The notes beneath the pieces were generated by a model that saw only the letters and a program-made list of their open reading frames with translations, made no database searches and was not told the origin of the DNA. A stretch of 64,000 nt of DNA from Terricaulis silvestris (GTDB lineage: Bacteria; Pseudomonadota; Alphaproteobacteria; Caulobacterales; Aquidulcibacteraceae): NCBI RefSeq assembly GCF_009792355.1, contig NZ_CP047045.1:1452501-1516500 (forward strand). The letters run 5' to 3'. Position 1 is the stretch's first letter, and each line of letters starts with the position of its first letter. Of this stretch, positions 51,925-60,397 are shown piece after piece. The translations under genes were made by a program, and so were the position numbers.

Positions 51925-52248
51925 ATGAGCCAATTCGACGATCGCAAGCGCGGCGAGGAAATGAAATACCAGCTCGATCAAGAGCTTGAGTTCAAGGCCC
52001 AGGCGCGCCGCGCCAAGATCGTTGGGCGTTGGGCGGCGGGGCTCATGGGCCTCACCGACGAGGCCGCCGAGGACTACGCCAAGTCGGTTGTCATCGCCGA
52101 CCTGGAGGAGGCCGGCGTCGAAGACCTGTTCCGTAAGATCCGAGGCGATCTCGACCTGCACGCGGTCCAGCTCTCCGACCACCAAATCCGCGCCAAGATG
52201 GAAGAAGCGCTGGGCGAAGCCCGCGCCTCGGTGAAGGCCGGGACTTAA
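51925..52248 (+). CDS. F1-ATPase inhibitor zeta subunit (DUF1476)
   Basis: 107 aa. The N-terminal FDDRKRGEEMKYQLDQELEFKAQARRAK is the inhibitory region of alphaproteobacterial zeta, and the remainder (GRWAAGLMGLTDEAAEDYAKSV and LSDHQIRAKMEEAL) is the four-helix core. In Paracoccus denitrificans this protein blocks ATP hydrolysis by F1. ATG 51925 follows GAGGAGAAG. It is divergent from purC, a frequent neighbour in alphaproteobacteria. A terminator follows. Confidence 0.9.
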   Translation: MSQFDDRKRGEEMKYQLDQELEFKAQARRAKIVGRWAAGLMGLTDEAAEDYAKSVVIADLEEAGVEDLFRKIRGDLDLHAVQLSDHQIRAKMEEALGEARASVKAGT

Positions 52249-52273
52249 GCGTCACGTTGCATTGAGTTTGCCG

Positions 52274-52308
52274 AAGGGCGGTCGCGCGAAAAGCACGGCC
52301 GCCCTTTT
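52274..52308. terminator. hairpin terminator between zeta and membrane-protein gene
   Basis: AAGGGCGG (52274-52281) pairs with CCGCCCTT (52299-52306), followed by TTCG. The stem lies between convergent genes and has an A-run on one side and a T-run on the other, so it can serve both strands. Confidence 0.75.
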
Positions 52309-52310
52309 CG

Positions 52311-52760
52311 TTAGCGCAGGATGCCGCGCTTCGTCGCGAAGCGGGCGTACCAGATGAAGAAGACACAGCTCGCGGCGATGACGCCGCTCATGACGATGGC
52401 GATCATGCCGTTGACTTCGGCGCCGTTGGTGAAGCCGTAGGTGTAGATGACGCTCAGCACGAACGCGGCGAACGAGACGACGAAGACGTGGAAGGCCCAT
52501 TTGCTGCGGAGCAAGAACAGGGCGGAACCGAGCAACGCGCCCCACACACCAACTGCCCAAGCGCCCGTCATCCACGCGGGCATGGCATGGTAGAAAGCGA
52601 TCTGCGCTGCGGTCATGCCATAGGAGCGGAGGTATTCATCACCGCCCGTGTTGGTCATGTAGTAATCGTAGCAGCCGAACGCATTCCATAAGAGCGAAAC
52701 GACGCCGACAACCCACAAGTGCCAAGGCGCGCCGGACTTCGCTGGTGCAGTATCAGTCAC
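52311..52760 (-). CDS. four-helix membrane protein of unknown function
   Basis: 149 aa with four hydrophobic helices. WHLWVVGVVSLLWNAFGCYDYYMTN, then YHAMPAWMTGAWAVGVWGAL and two more helices, match a conserved hypothetical membrane family common in alphaproteobacteria, for which I know no function. GTG 52760 is preferred over ATG 52784, because GGGAGGGAATC lies directly before it. Confidence 0.65.
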   Translation of the reverse strand: MTDTAPAKSGAPWHLWVVGVVSLLWNAFGCYDYYMTNTGGDEYLRSYGMTAAQIAFYHAMPAWMTGAWAVGVWGALLGSALFLLRSKWAFHVFVVSFAAFVLSVIYTYGFTNGAEVNGMIAIVMSGVIAASCVFFIWYARFATKRGILR

Positions 52761-52825
52761 GATTCCCTCCCGCGTTTCGCCCATGTTAGCGCCGCGGGAG
52801 GGGCTCGTCAGGTCTGTAATGGGCC

Positions 52826-53374
52826 CTACTGGATGCGGGTGAGATTCATTTCGATTGTCTGCGTCCAGGTCGCGCCGTTGTCGCGCGACATCTCACCGAT
52901 TTCATTCCACGTATTGGCGCCGAGGGTGATCGTGTAGCGGATGATGACGGGCGAGAAATTCATCGTCCATTGCAGGCGGCCATCGTCCAGGAAATGTGCT
53001 TCCGCGGTCGCGGCGCGACCGTCATTGTAGACACGGAATTCGTAGATCTGGCGCGCGTCGTCGTACGAGATGACACCGAGCGCGTTGAAGATCGGCGCGC
53101 CGGTCCGGTCGGCCGTTGCGTAGCCGTTGCCGTGAATGACAAGCAGCAGCCCGTTCATGTCGCGCTCGATATGCTCGTTTTGATGAACCGTGCGCGTCGC
53201 CGGGAAAGTGACGTTCGCCTCACCTCGCCAATCGCCCGCCATGCCAGCGATGCGCTCCATTGCGGCGCGCTGGGCAGCGAGGTCGGGGCCCTGGTGCGCT
53301 TGCGCGTAGGCTGCTGTGGCGGGGGCTAGAATTACTGCAGCCAGCAGGGCGACGGTCATAGCAACGATACGCAC
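52826..53374 (-). CDS. secreted lipocalin-like protein (second copy type)
   Basis: 182 aa with a signal peptide ending near AYAQ (residue ~25). RIAGMAGDWRGEANVTFPA opens a beta-rich domain that ends with NTWNEIGEMSRDNGATWTQTIEMNLTRI. The last block resembles the HGETSTDGATWTTDYDFIYRR end of the gene at 59786. GTG 53374 was chosen because AGGAGATCAATC precedes it; ATG 53413 lies upstream. The function is unknown. Confidence 0.6.
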   Translation of the reverse strand: MRIVAMTVALLAAVILAPATAAYAQAHQGPDLAAQRAAMERIAGMAGDWRGEANVTFPATRTVHQNEHIERDMNGLLLVIHGNGYATADRTGAPIFNALGVISYDDARQIYEFRVYNDGRAATAEAHFLDDGRLQWTMNFSPVIIRYTITLGANTWNEIGEMSRDNGATWTQTIEMNLTRIQ

Positions 53375-53504
53375 GATTGATCTCCTGTAAAAGAACTTTG
53401 TGATACAAAGCACATGGGGCGACGAAGGTCAAGCGACTGCGGTTAAGCAGGATTAGCCCCGTTAATGAACGGTTCCTCTACGCTGCCAAGGCATTGTTCC
53501 CTCG

Positions 53505-54119
53505 ATGCGGCGGGCGTTAGCGAGTGTGTTGGTCTTGGCGACGGCGGCGTGCGCGCAGGCGCCTGTTCGCATGCCGGCGGCCGAGGCCAGCGAACTCCTC
53601 GCGCGCTTCGCTGCAGGGTCAGGCGGCGCGGACGTGTGCACGTCCGAGGGCCGGGCGGTGCTGCGCGGCGCCGTGCGGGCCTACAGCGCTGAGATGCAGG
53701 CCAATGGCGTCACGTGGCCGATGATCCCAGCCATGGGCGGCGATCCGAATGCACTCAGCAGCATCGACGTCAGTGTTCTCGTCGCCTTCGCCGCAGGGTT
53801 CGTCGATGCCTCCGATTTCCGCGGCCAGGCGCGCCAATTGGTCGGCCATCTCTCATTCGCGCAATGGCCGGAGATACGCAGCATGCGCCAAGCCGCCCGG
53901 GTGGCGTGCTCTGACGTCGTAGAATTGCAGCAAGCGGCCGCACGGTTCGTGTTGGAGAGCGAGCGCCTGCGCGAGATGGCCGAGCGCGCGGAAAACGCAC
54001 GCAACAGCCAGCGCGCCGTCGAGCGGTTGCAGCGCCAATCCGTCCGCGTTGAGCGCGCGCAGGCGCAGATGCAGACCATGGCCGCTGTCGTGCAGGCGCG
54101 GATGAACGACGCGAGCTAG
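53505..54119 (+). CDS. putative lipoprotein with coiled-coil C-terminus
   Basis: 204 aa. The leader ends in LATAAC (Cys16), a good lipobox. The middle contains CTSEGRAVLRGAVRAYSAEMQANG and a small globular segment. The last ~65 residues are a continuous charged helix (ERLREMAERAENARNSQRAVERLQRQ), predicted coiled coil. No family was identified. It converges with purB, sharing four bases. Confidence 0.6.
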   Translation: MRRALASVLVLATAACAQAPVRMPAAEASELLARFAAGSGGADVCTSEGRAVLRGAVRAYSAEMQANGVTWPMIPAMGGDPNALSSIDVSVLVAFAAGFVDASDFRGQARQLVGHLSFAQWPEIRSMRQAARVACSDVVELQQAAARFVLESERLREMAERAENARNSQRAVERLQRQSVRVERAQAQMQTMAAVVQARMNDAS

Positions 54120-55423
54120 CCGAAAACGCGCGCGAAGATCTCATCGACGCGCGCAAAGTGATGTGCATCGTCGAAGCAGCCTTCGAGCGTCTTGGGGTCA
54201 AGCTTGGCGGTGACGTCGGGGTCCGCCCTCAGCCGATCGATCAGCGCTGTGCTCGGCCGGGGCGGCGGGCTTTGCCACACCGCCATCGCGTTGCGCTGTA
54301 CCAGGCGATAGGCGTCTTCGCGGCTCACGCCGGCTTGCGTCAGAGCGAGCATCACACGCTGCGAATTGTGCAGTCCGCCGAGCAGCGCCAGATTGCGCGC
54401 CATGTTCTCGGGATAGACGACAAGCTTCTCAATCACCATCGCCACTCGGTGCAGCGCAAAATCGAGATGGATCGTGGCGTCCGGGCCGATGCCGCGCTCG
54501 ACCGAGGAGTGGCTGATATCGCGCTCATGCCAGAGCGCCACGTTTTCCATCGCCGGCGTCACCGCGCTGCGCACCAGTCGCGCCAGGCCGCACAGGTTTT
54601 CCGTCAGCACGGGGTTGCGCTTGTGCGGCATTGCCGACGAACCCTTTTGGCCGGGCTCGAAGAATTCCTCTGCTTCCAACACCTCGGTGCGCTGCAAGTG
54701 GCGCACTTCAGTCGCCAACCGCTCGATCCCAGCGGCGACAACGCCGAGCGCCGCGAAAAACGCCGCATGGCGATCGCGCGGGATGACTTGTGTTGAGACC
54801 GGCTCAGGGACTAGCCCCAGCTTCTCGGCGACATAAGCCTCAACGCGCGGGTCGATCTGCGCGAAGGTGCCGACGGCGCCGGAGATGGCGCAGGTCGCGA
54901 TCTCGAAGCGCGCCATGTGCAAGCGCTCGAGATTGCGTGCGAACTCGGCGTAGTGGCCGGCTAGCTTCAGCCCGAACGTCGTGGGCTCAGCGTGGATGCC
55001 GTGACTGCGGCCGATCGTCGGCGTCATCTTGTGTTCGATCGCGCGCTTCTTAAGAGAAGCCATCACGCGTTCGCAGCCGGCGATGAGCAAATCACTCGCG
55101 CGTGCCAGCTGGACGGCCAAGCACGTGTCCAGCACATCGCTTGAGGTCATGCCTTGGTGGGCAAAACGGCTTTCCGGCCCGACGTGCTCGGCGACGCTGG
55201 TGAGAAACGCGATCACGTCGTGCTTCACCTCGCGCTCGATCTCGTCGATGCGGGCGACGTCGAACTTGCCCTTGGCGCGATACTCTACCGCCGCACTCTT
55301 TGGGATCGTGCCCAACTCCGCCATCGCCTCCATGGCGAGCGTCTCGATCTCAAGCCAGATGCCGTAGCGGCTCTCAGGCTCCCAAATCGCCACCATGTCG
55401 GGGCGTGCATAACGTGGAATCAT
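54116..55423 (-). CDS. purB: adenylosuccinate lyase
   Basis: 435 aa of the fumarase/aspartase superfamily. TSSDVLDTCLAVQL near residue 88, GRSHGIHAEPTTFG near 140 (catalytic His), and the signature GSSAMPHKRNPVLTENLCGLA near 258-278 with the catalytic serine are present. It acts twice in purine synthesis, splitting SAICAR and adenylosuccinate. ATG 55423 begins MIPRYARPDM, the usual start; the upstream extension is non-coding. It is separated from purC by about 2.4 kb of unrelated genes. Confidence 0.97.
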   Translation of the reverse strand: MIPRYARPDMVAIWEPESRYGIWLEIETLAMEAMAELGTIPKSAAVEYRAKGKFDVARIDEIEREVKHDVIAFLTSVAEHVGPESRFAHQGMTSSDVLDTCLAVQLARASDLLIAGCERVMASLKKRAIEHKMTPTIGRSHGIHAEPTTFGLKLAGHYAEFARNLERLHMARFEIATCAISGAVGTFAQIDPRVEAYVAEKLGLVPEPVSTQVIPRDRHAAFFAALGVVAAGIERLATEVRHLQRTEVLEAEEFFEPGQKGSSAMPHKRNPVLTENLCGLARLVRSAVTPAMENVALWHERDISHSSVERGIGPDATIHLDFALHRVAMVIEKLVVYPENMARNLALLGGLHNSQRVMLALTQAGVSREDAYRLVQRNAMAVWQSPPPRPSTALIDRLRADPDVTAKLDPKTLEGCFDDAHHFARVDEIFARVFG

Positions 55424-55520
55424 GGGCGGTTGATGCGGCGGGGAGCGTCGTTCGTCAACGGACGCGCCCCCTTTTGCGCCGCGCGGGCTTGTTGCTAAGG
55501 TTGCGTGGGGGAGAAACACG

Positions 55521-56045
55521 ATGGCGGACGTTCAGAAAACGGCGGTTCAACAAGCTGCTGAAGACATGGACACAGGCGGGATCTTGGTGCGCCGTTGGCT
55601 TGGCTGTTGGATCGATCTGCTTGCGCTGGTGGCGCTGTTCTTCGTGCCCGCCTTGGCGATCGGCCTGATCCCGAACGGCAGCGAGCTTCCCGCGAACACC
55701 ATTCTCATTCCCGCGCTCGCACTCTCAGTGCTCTACTTTCCGGTCACCGAAGGCTTTCGGGGCCGCAGCCTCGGCAAGCTGATCACAGGGTTGAAGGTGG
55801 TCGATAAGGACGGCCGTACGCCAGGTATCGGTCGCGCTTTCGTGCGCACGCTGACGCGGCTCGTTGAAGTCAACCCGGTCTTGGCGGGCGGCGTGCCGGC
55901 GGGAATCGTCGTGCTCTGCACCAAGCGCAAGCAGCGCCTCGGCGATCTGCTCGCCGGCACCTATGTCATGAGCGCCGACAGCCTGAAGCAAATGGCCGAT
56001 GTGGACGCGACCCTCGCGGCAATGCGAAGCGCGCGGGCGCAGTAG
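55521..56045 (+). CDS. RDD family membrane protein
   Basis: 174 aa. RRWLGCWIDLLALVALFF opens the RDD domain (Arg in helix 1, Asp in DLLAL), followed by a second helix, FRGRSLGKLITGLKVVD and a third helix ending before TKRKQRLGDLLAGTYVM. The GRSLGK and QRLGDLLAGT blocks are typical. Suggested roles for the family include transport, none certain here. It is divergent from purB with a short promoter gap. Confidence 0.85.
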   Translation: MADVQKTAVQQAAEDMDTGGILVRRWLGCWIDLLALVALFFVPALAIGLIPNGSELPANTILIPALALSVLYFPVTEGFRGRSLGKLITGLKVVDKDGRTPGIGRAFVRTLTRLVEVNPVLAGGVPAGIVVLCTKRKQRLGDLLAGTYVMSADSLKQMADVDATLAAMRSARAQ

Positions 56046-56073
56046 GCTTACGCTACCCGTCCCGCCGCGCTTG

Positions 56074-57444
56074 TCAGCTGATGCGGTCCTTCACCAGCGT
56101 ACGGCCCGCGAGCAGGAAGTGCAGCGCCGCCCAGCCGAGGAAGAAGATCGTCGCGCCGAGCGCGTATTTTAGACCGAGGCCCTGGGCGCTGGCGCAAGCG
56201 GCGGCGTTCTCGGGCGCCACGGTTCGTGGATCGCATTGCGCAAGCGTCAGCGTGCTGGTGTCGGACAGGATCTGGGAGGCGAAGAAGTCGTTGGCGGCGC
56301 CGACGAAGGGCGGGCCGAGGCCAAGGCCGATCAGGTTTACGATGAGGATCAAGATAGCGATGGAGGTGGCGCGCTGCAGCGGCGTCGAGACGCCCATCGA
56401 CACGGCATACATGGAGCCAAGATAAAGATAGTGGAAAATCGGCGCGAGCATGAGGAATGCAAACGCCCAGATGAACTGGGTTTGCAGGAACGAGAGAACG
56501 TAAAGCGGAATGGCGATGCCGACCCCTAGCGCAGGCAGCCATGAATTTACCCGCGGATGCCTGGGTGCGAGGCGGTCGGCAAGATAGCCGCCGAAGAATG
56601 TGCCAAGCGCGGTCGAGAGGCCGGCGACCGCGCCCATCGCATAGGACGCGTGGGCGATTTCCAGTGCTGGCGTGGCGCCCAATTCGTAGTTGCGCACAAG
56701 GTGCGACACCAAGAATTGCGCGCTGCCATAGCCCACGAAGCTGATAAGCGCGCCGCCAAAGGCGACGTGCCAAAAAGATGCCTTCTTAGAAAGCGCGCGT
56801 AGTGTCTCGCCGAAAGTTGGTGGCTTGATCTGCGTGCCGGAGCGCGGAGGTTCTTTGACAGTGAATTTGAGAAGCAGGGCAGCAATGATCCCTGGAGCGC
56901 CGAGGATCCAAAAGGCGGTGCGCCAGTCGAAATTGGACACCAACCAGCCGCCGCCAAGATAGGCCAGCGCGCTGCCAAGCGGAATGCCGAGAGAGAAGAT
57001 CGCCAGCGCCGAAGCGCGGCGGCTGGCTGGGAAGTAGTCGGCAATCACGGATTGTGAAGGCGGTACGCACGCCGCTTCGCCGATGCCCACTCCCAGGCGG
57101 AAAATCGCGAGCTGCACGAAATTGCCGGCAAAGCCGCAGGCTGCCGTCATCAGGCTCCACAGGAACGCGCCGATCGAGACGATGGTGATGCGGTTGGCGC
57201 GTTCGGCGAGGCGCGCGATCGGGATGCCGAGCGTCGTGTAGAGGACGGCGAAGACAGGCCCGCCAAGCAGACCGAGATAGAAGTTGGAAACGCCGAAGTC
57301 TTCGCGGATCGCTTCCTGCACGATCCCGATGAGCTGGCGATCGATGAAGTTGAAGGTGTAGATAACGACGAAGACGCCCAGCACGTAGGCGCGATAGCTC
57401 TTGGTGCCGTAGCCCTGAAAGGCCGCCGCTGGTGCGTCGGTCAT
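56074..57444 (-). CDS. MFS transporter, spinster-like
   Basis: 456 aa with twelve predicted helices. YTFNFIDRQLIGIV in helix 1, RLAERANRITIVSIGAFLWSLMTAACG in the first cytoplasmic loop and helix 4, and GIGEAACVPPSQSVIADYFP match the spinster-like group of the major facilitator superfamily common in Caulobacterales and Sphingomonadales. The substrate is unknown; relatives are linked to lipid or hexose movement. A cysteine pair near residues 385-395 lies in the last periplasmic loop. Confidence 0.88.
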   Translation of the reverse strand: MTDAPAAAFQGYGTKSYRAYVLGVFVVIYTFNFIDRQLIGIVQEAIREDFGVSNFYLGLLGGPVFAVLYTTLGIPIARLAERANRITIVSIGAFLWSLMTAACGFAGNFVQLAIFRLGVGIGEAACVPPSQSVIADYFPASRRASALAIFSLGIPLGSALAYLGGGWLVSNFDWRTAFWILGAPGIIAALLLKFTVKEPPRSGTQIKPPTFGETLRALSKKASFWHVAFGGALISFVGYGSAQFLVSHLVRNYELGATPALEIAHASYAMGAVAGLSTALGTFFGGYLADRLAPRHPRVNSWLPALGVGIAIPLYVLSFLQTQFIWAFAFLMLAPIFHYLYLGSMYAVSMGVSTPLQRATSIAILILIVNLIGLGLGPPFVGAANDFFASQILSDTSTLTLAQCDPRTVAPENAAACASAQGLGLKYALGATIFFLGWAALHFLLAGRTLVKDRIS

Positions 57445-57563
57445 GCGTCCTCCCGCTTATCGTTGCGGATGTTGTGGCGGGCGGGGACGGCGCGGTCAAA
57501 CGCTCTCGCGGGCGCCGAACCTGAACGCTTGCTGCCGTGGCGCGATGGCGCCGTCAGGTTCAA

Positions 57564-58379
57564 TCAGAGCAGGCCAAGGCTCTTGAAGCTCTCGACCCCG
57601 TTGCGGCCGATCACGAGGTGATCGTGCACTTTGACGCTTATCGCCTCTGCGGCGGCCACTATCTCGCGTGTGATCGCAAGATCGGCGGTGGAGGGCTTCG
57701 GGTCTCCGGAGGGATGATTGTGCACTAGGATGACCGCCGCCGCCGAAAGCTCCAGCGCCCGCCGCGCCACCTCGCGCGGATAGACCGGCGCGTGATCGAC
57801 GGTGCCCTCGTTCATCACCTCATCGGCGATCAGCTGGTTCTTGGCGTCGAGAAAGAGCACGCGGAACCGTTCGCGCGGTTCGTGCGCCATGCTCATGCGG
57901 CAATAGTTCACCAGCTGTGACCATGAGCTGATGACAGTGCGCTGCTTCAACTCGCCCTTCGCCGCGCATTCGAGCAACGCCTGCACGAGCTTCAAGTCCT
58001 GCGCGACGGCAGGGCCGGCGCCCTTCACCTCGGCAATGCGCTGCACCGGCGCGGCGAACACAGCCGCCAGCGTTCCAAACTTCGCGAGCAGTGCTTTCGC
58101 CAAGGGCTTAGTGTCTTGGCGCGGAATGGTTCGGAAGAGCGCCATCTCCAGCAACTCGTAATCGGCAAGCGCAGCGGGGCCAGCCTCGTCGAATTTTTTG
58201 CGGAGGCGTTCGCGGTGCTGAAGGTAGTGCGGCCGATCCTTGTGGATTGTTGGCGGATCAGGCCGAGCGACCACGATCGGCGGCGTCGCATCGCGCTTGA
58301 ACGGGAAAAGTTCGCTGTCTTCGACATGCGGCACGGCGGCGTCGCGTGATTTGCGCGAGCCCCCCGCCATCGCCGTCAC
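57564..58379 (-). CDS. radC: RadC-family JAMM/MPN+ protein
   Basis: 271 aa. The N-terminal helix-hairpin-helix-like region ([27 protein letters not shown] and [23 protein letters not shown]) is followed by a JAB domain with [22 protein letters not shown] near residues 211-232, the metal-binding H-x-H-x10-D motif. The family name implies DNA repair, but that role is disputed. The GTG start at 58379 overlaps the methionine aminopeptidase stop (GTGA); ATG 58370 is an alternative. Confidence 0.92.
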   Translation of the reverse strand: MTAMAGGSRKSRDAAVPHVEDSELFPFKRDATPPIVVARPDPPTIHKDRPHYLQHRERLRKKFDEAGPAALADYELLEMALFRTIPRQDTKPLAKALLAKFGTLAAVFAAPVQRIAEVKGAGPAVAQDLKLVQALLECAAKGELKQRTVISSWSQLVNYCRMSMAHEPRERFRVLFLDAKNQLIADEVMNEGTVDHAPVYPREVARRALELSAAAVILVHNHPSGDPKPSTADLAITREIVAAAEAISVKVHDHLVIGRNGVESFKSLGLL

Positions 58380-59203
58380 GCCGCCTTGATGGCATGCGGC
58401 TGATCCAAACCAGCCGGTGATTTTGTGAAGATCTCGACGCCTGCTTCGGTCACGCCGACTGAGTGTTCGTATTGCGCAGACAGCGATTTGTCCTTGGTCA
58501 CTGCCGTCCAGCCATCGCCCAGCACCTTCACCGACGGTGACCCCAGATTGAGCATCGGCTCAACGGTGAAGATCATACCCGGCTTCAGCACTGCGCCCTG
58601 ACCGGGCTTGCCGAAGTGGAGGATGTTCGGCGCGTCGTGAAAGACTTTGCCCAAGCCATGGCCACAGAACTCGCGCACCACGGCCGTGCGCTCACCCTCA
58701 GCGTAGCTTTGAATCGCATGGCCAAGATCGCCCAAAGTCGCACCAGGCTTCACAGCATTGATGCCGCGCATCATCGCTTCGTACGTCACGTCCATCAGCC
58801 GCTCGGCTTTGCGCGCGACTTCGCCGATGCCGTACATGCGGCTCGTATCGCCGTGCCAGCCATCGAGGATCACGGTGACGTCGATGTTGACGATGTCGCC
58901 GTCCTTCAACATCCGATCGCCCGGGATGCCGTGGCAGACGGTGTGGTTGAGCGACGTACAGATCGTGTGGCGGTAGCCGCGGTAGAACACGCACGCCGGC
59001 AGCGCGCCGTTGTCGAAGACGAATTGCCGCGCGAGGTCATCGAGACGCCCGGTGGTCACGCCTTCCTTCGTCTCGGCCACGAGCATGTCGAGGCATCGCG
59101 CCGCGAGCCGGCCGGCCGCAGCCATGCCCGGAAAAGCGACCTTCGGGTCGTGGATCTTGATCTGGCCAGCGCGGTCGTAAGCTTCGGCCTCGGCGTAACT
59201 CAT
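58376..59203 (-). CDS. map: methionine aminopeptidase, type I
   Basis: 275 aa. [26 protein letters not shown] carries the first histidine and Asp ligand, WHGDTSRM the second Asp, and [25 protein letters not shown] and QYEHSVGV the remaining His and Glu ligands of the two-metal centre. It removes the initiator methionine from new proteins. ATG 59203 is preceded by TTGGAGTGGGC. It is coupled to radC by a four-base overlap. Confidence 0.96.
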   Translation of the reverse strand: MSYAEAEAYDRAGQIKIHDPKVAFPGMAAAGRLAARCLDMLVAETKEGVTTGRLDDLARQFVFDNGALPACVFYRGYRHTICTSLNHTVCHGIPGDRMLKDGDIVNIDVTVILDGWHGDTSRMYGIGEVARKAERLMDVTYEAMMRGINAVKPGATLGDLGHAIQSYAEGERTAVVREFCGHGLGKVFHDAPNILHFGKPGQGAVLKPGMIFTVEPMLNLGSPSVKVLGDGWTAVTKDKSLSAQYEHSVGVTEAGVEIFTKSPAGLDQPHAIKAA

Positions 59204-59323
59204 GCCCACTCCAATTTTGGGATCCTCATAACATAGGCGAGGCGGCTTAACATGCGAAGGGGCGCCAATTGACGAGCGCCGCCGCGTGGGTTTTCTTGCC
59301 GGGGCGAGGATGGAGGGCCGTTG

Positions 59324-59782
59324 ATGAGCTTGAGATTTCTGGCGGCTTTGGCGGCGTCGCTGGTGTTGACGTTCGGACCGGTTCCGACCGCCCTGGCCCA
59401 GAAAGGCCCCACCACGGGCGGTGAACAGATCGCCATCCGGGTCTGCAACAACGCCAACGACAACGCCCGCATCGCCCTTTCGTACCAGCCCGTCGGAAGC
59501 GATCAGTTCTTCAACGAAGGCTGGTTCGCGGTGCCGTCTCGGTCGTGCCAGGACATTGCGACCACCAGCAACGGCTACTTCTACGGCTATGCCGAAGTGG
59601 AAGGCGACGGCGCGCGGCACTGGAACGGCGATTTCCCGCTCTGTGTGCAGTATCCCGGTCCGTACGAGTTCTGGAGCGTTGGGCACACGTCCTGCGACTC
59701 ACGCCAAGCGCTTCAGTACTTCGTACAAATGCACTCCGAACGATGGGGCGTTTACACGTGGACGCTCGACCCTGGGCCGTGA
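59324..59782 (+). CDS. DUF1036 secreted protein
   Basis: 152 aa with a signal peptide ending near ALA-QKG (residue ~25). AIRVCNNANDNARIALSYQPVG, GWFAVPSRSCQDI and FPLCVQYPGPYEFW show the spaced cysteines and tryptophans of DUF1036 proteins, small exported beta proteins of unknown role. TTG 59321 is a possible start three bases earlier. It converges with the lipocalin-like gene at 59786. Confidence 0.8.
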   Translation: MSLRFLAALAASLVLTFGPVPTALAQKGPTTGGEQIAIRVCNNANDNARIALSYQPVGSDQFFNEGWFAVPSRSCQDIATTSNGYFYGYAEVEGDGARHWNGDFPLCVQYPGPYEFWSVGHTSCDSRQALQYFVQMHSERWGVYTWTLDPGP

Positions 59783-59785
59783 GTG

Positions 59786-60304
59786 TTACGAAGCCCGGCG
59801 CCGATAGATAAAGTCGTAGTCGGTCGTCCACGTCGCGCCGTCGGTGGAGGTTTCGCCATGCTGACGCACCGTGCCGTCCGCGCTGGGCGTGAAGGTCATT
59901 CGGGTTTGCCGCGGACCGTCCTGACCGGCCGAGATATTCGCGGGATCGACGAGCCGCATCCCGCCTTGGTACGGCGCGCCGACAAAGCGCGTCACCTCGC
60001 CGGTGGAGTCCGCGTAGAACTGGTTCCACTGGCCGGTGACGCGATCGTAGATGTTTATGCTTTGGCCGGTGTAAGCGCTGCGTGCGCTGGTCCAGTGTTC
60101 GGTGATCACGCAGCCGGCATTCTCGCTGCGGATCGAGCTTCGGCCGGCGAGATTTTCAGTGCCGGCGACATAGGCGTCCCATTCACCAATCCAGAAATCG
60201 AACGCACGGTGCTCCGCGGCCGCGCAAGTCGGCATTTGCGGCGGGGCTTGCTGTGCATGAGCGCAAGCGGTCAGCAAGACAAATGCAGCGAGAGTTTTGA
60301 GCAT
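59786..60304 (-). CDS. secreted lipocalin-like protein (third copy type)
   Basis: 172 aa. The signal peptide ends near AHA-QQA (residue ~18), with a cysteine at LLTACAHA that could also make it a lipoprotein. AFDFWIGEWDAYVAG is followed by alternating strands (GCVITEHWTSARS, INIYDRVTGQWNQFYAD and GETSTDGATWTTDYDFIYRR), a pattern seen in DUF1579-like and tetratricopeptide-linked beta-barrel proteins. GGGAG six bases before ATG 60304 sets the start. Confidence 0.65.
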   Translation of the reverse strand: MLKTLAAFVLLTACAHAQQAPPQMPTCAAAEHRAFDFWIGEWDAYVAGTENLAGRSSIRSENAGCVITEHWTSARSAYTGQSINIYDRVTGQWNQFYADSTGEVTRFVGAPYQGGMRLVDPANISAGQDGPRQTRMTFTPSADGTVRQHGETSTDGATWTTDYDFIYRRRAS

Positions 60305-60397
60305 GGAGATCTCCCGCGCCAAGCACGCGCCGACGAACGCGCTCGCGCAACGCCTTTGCGACGCGACGCGGATTTCCTCGTACGAATGCGTGAGGTG

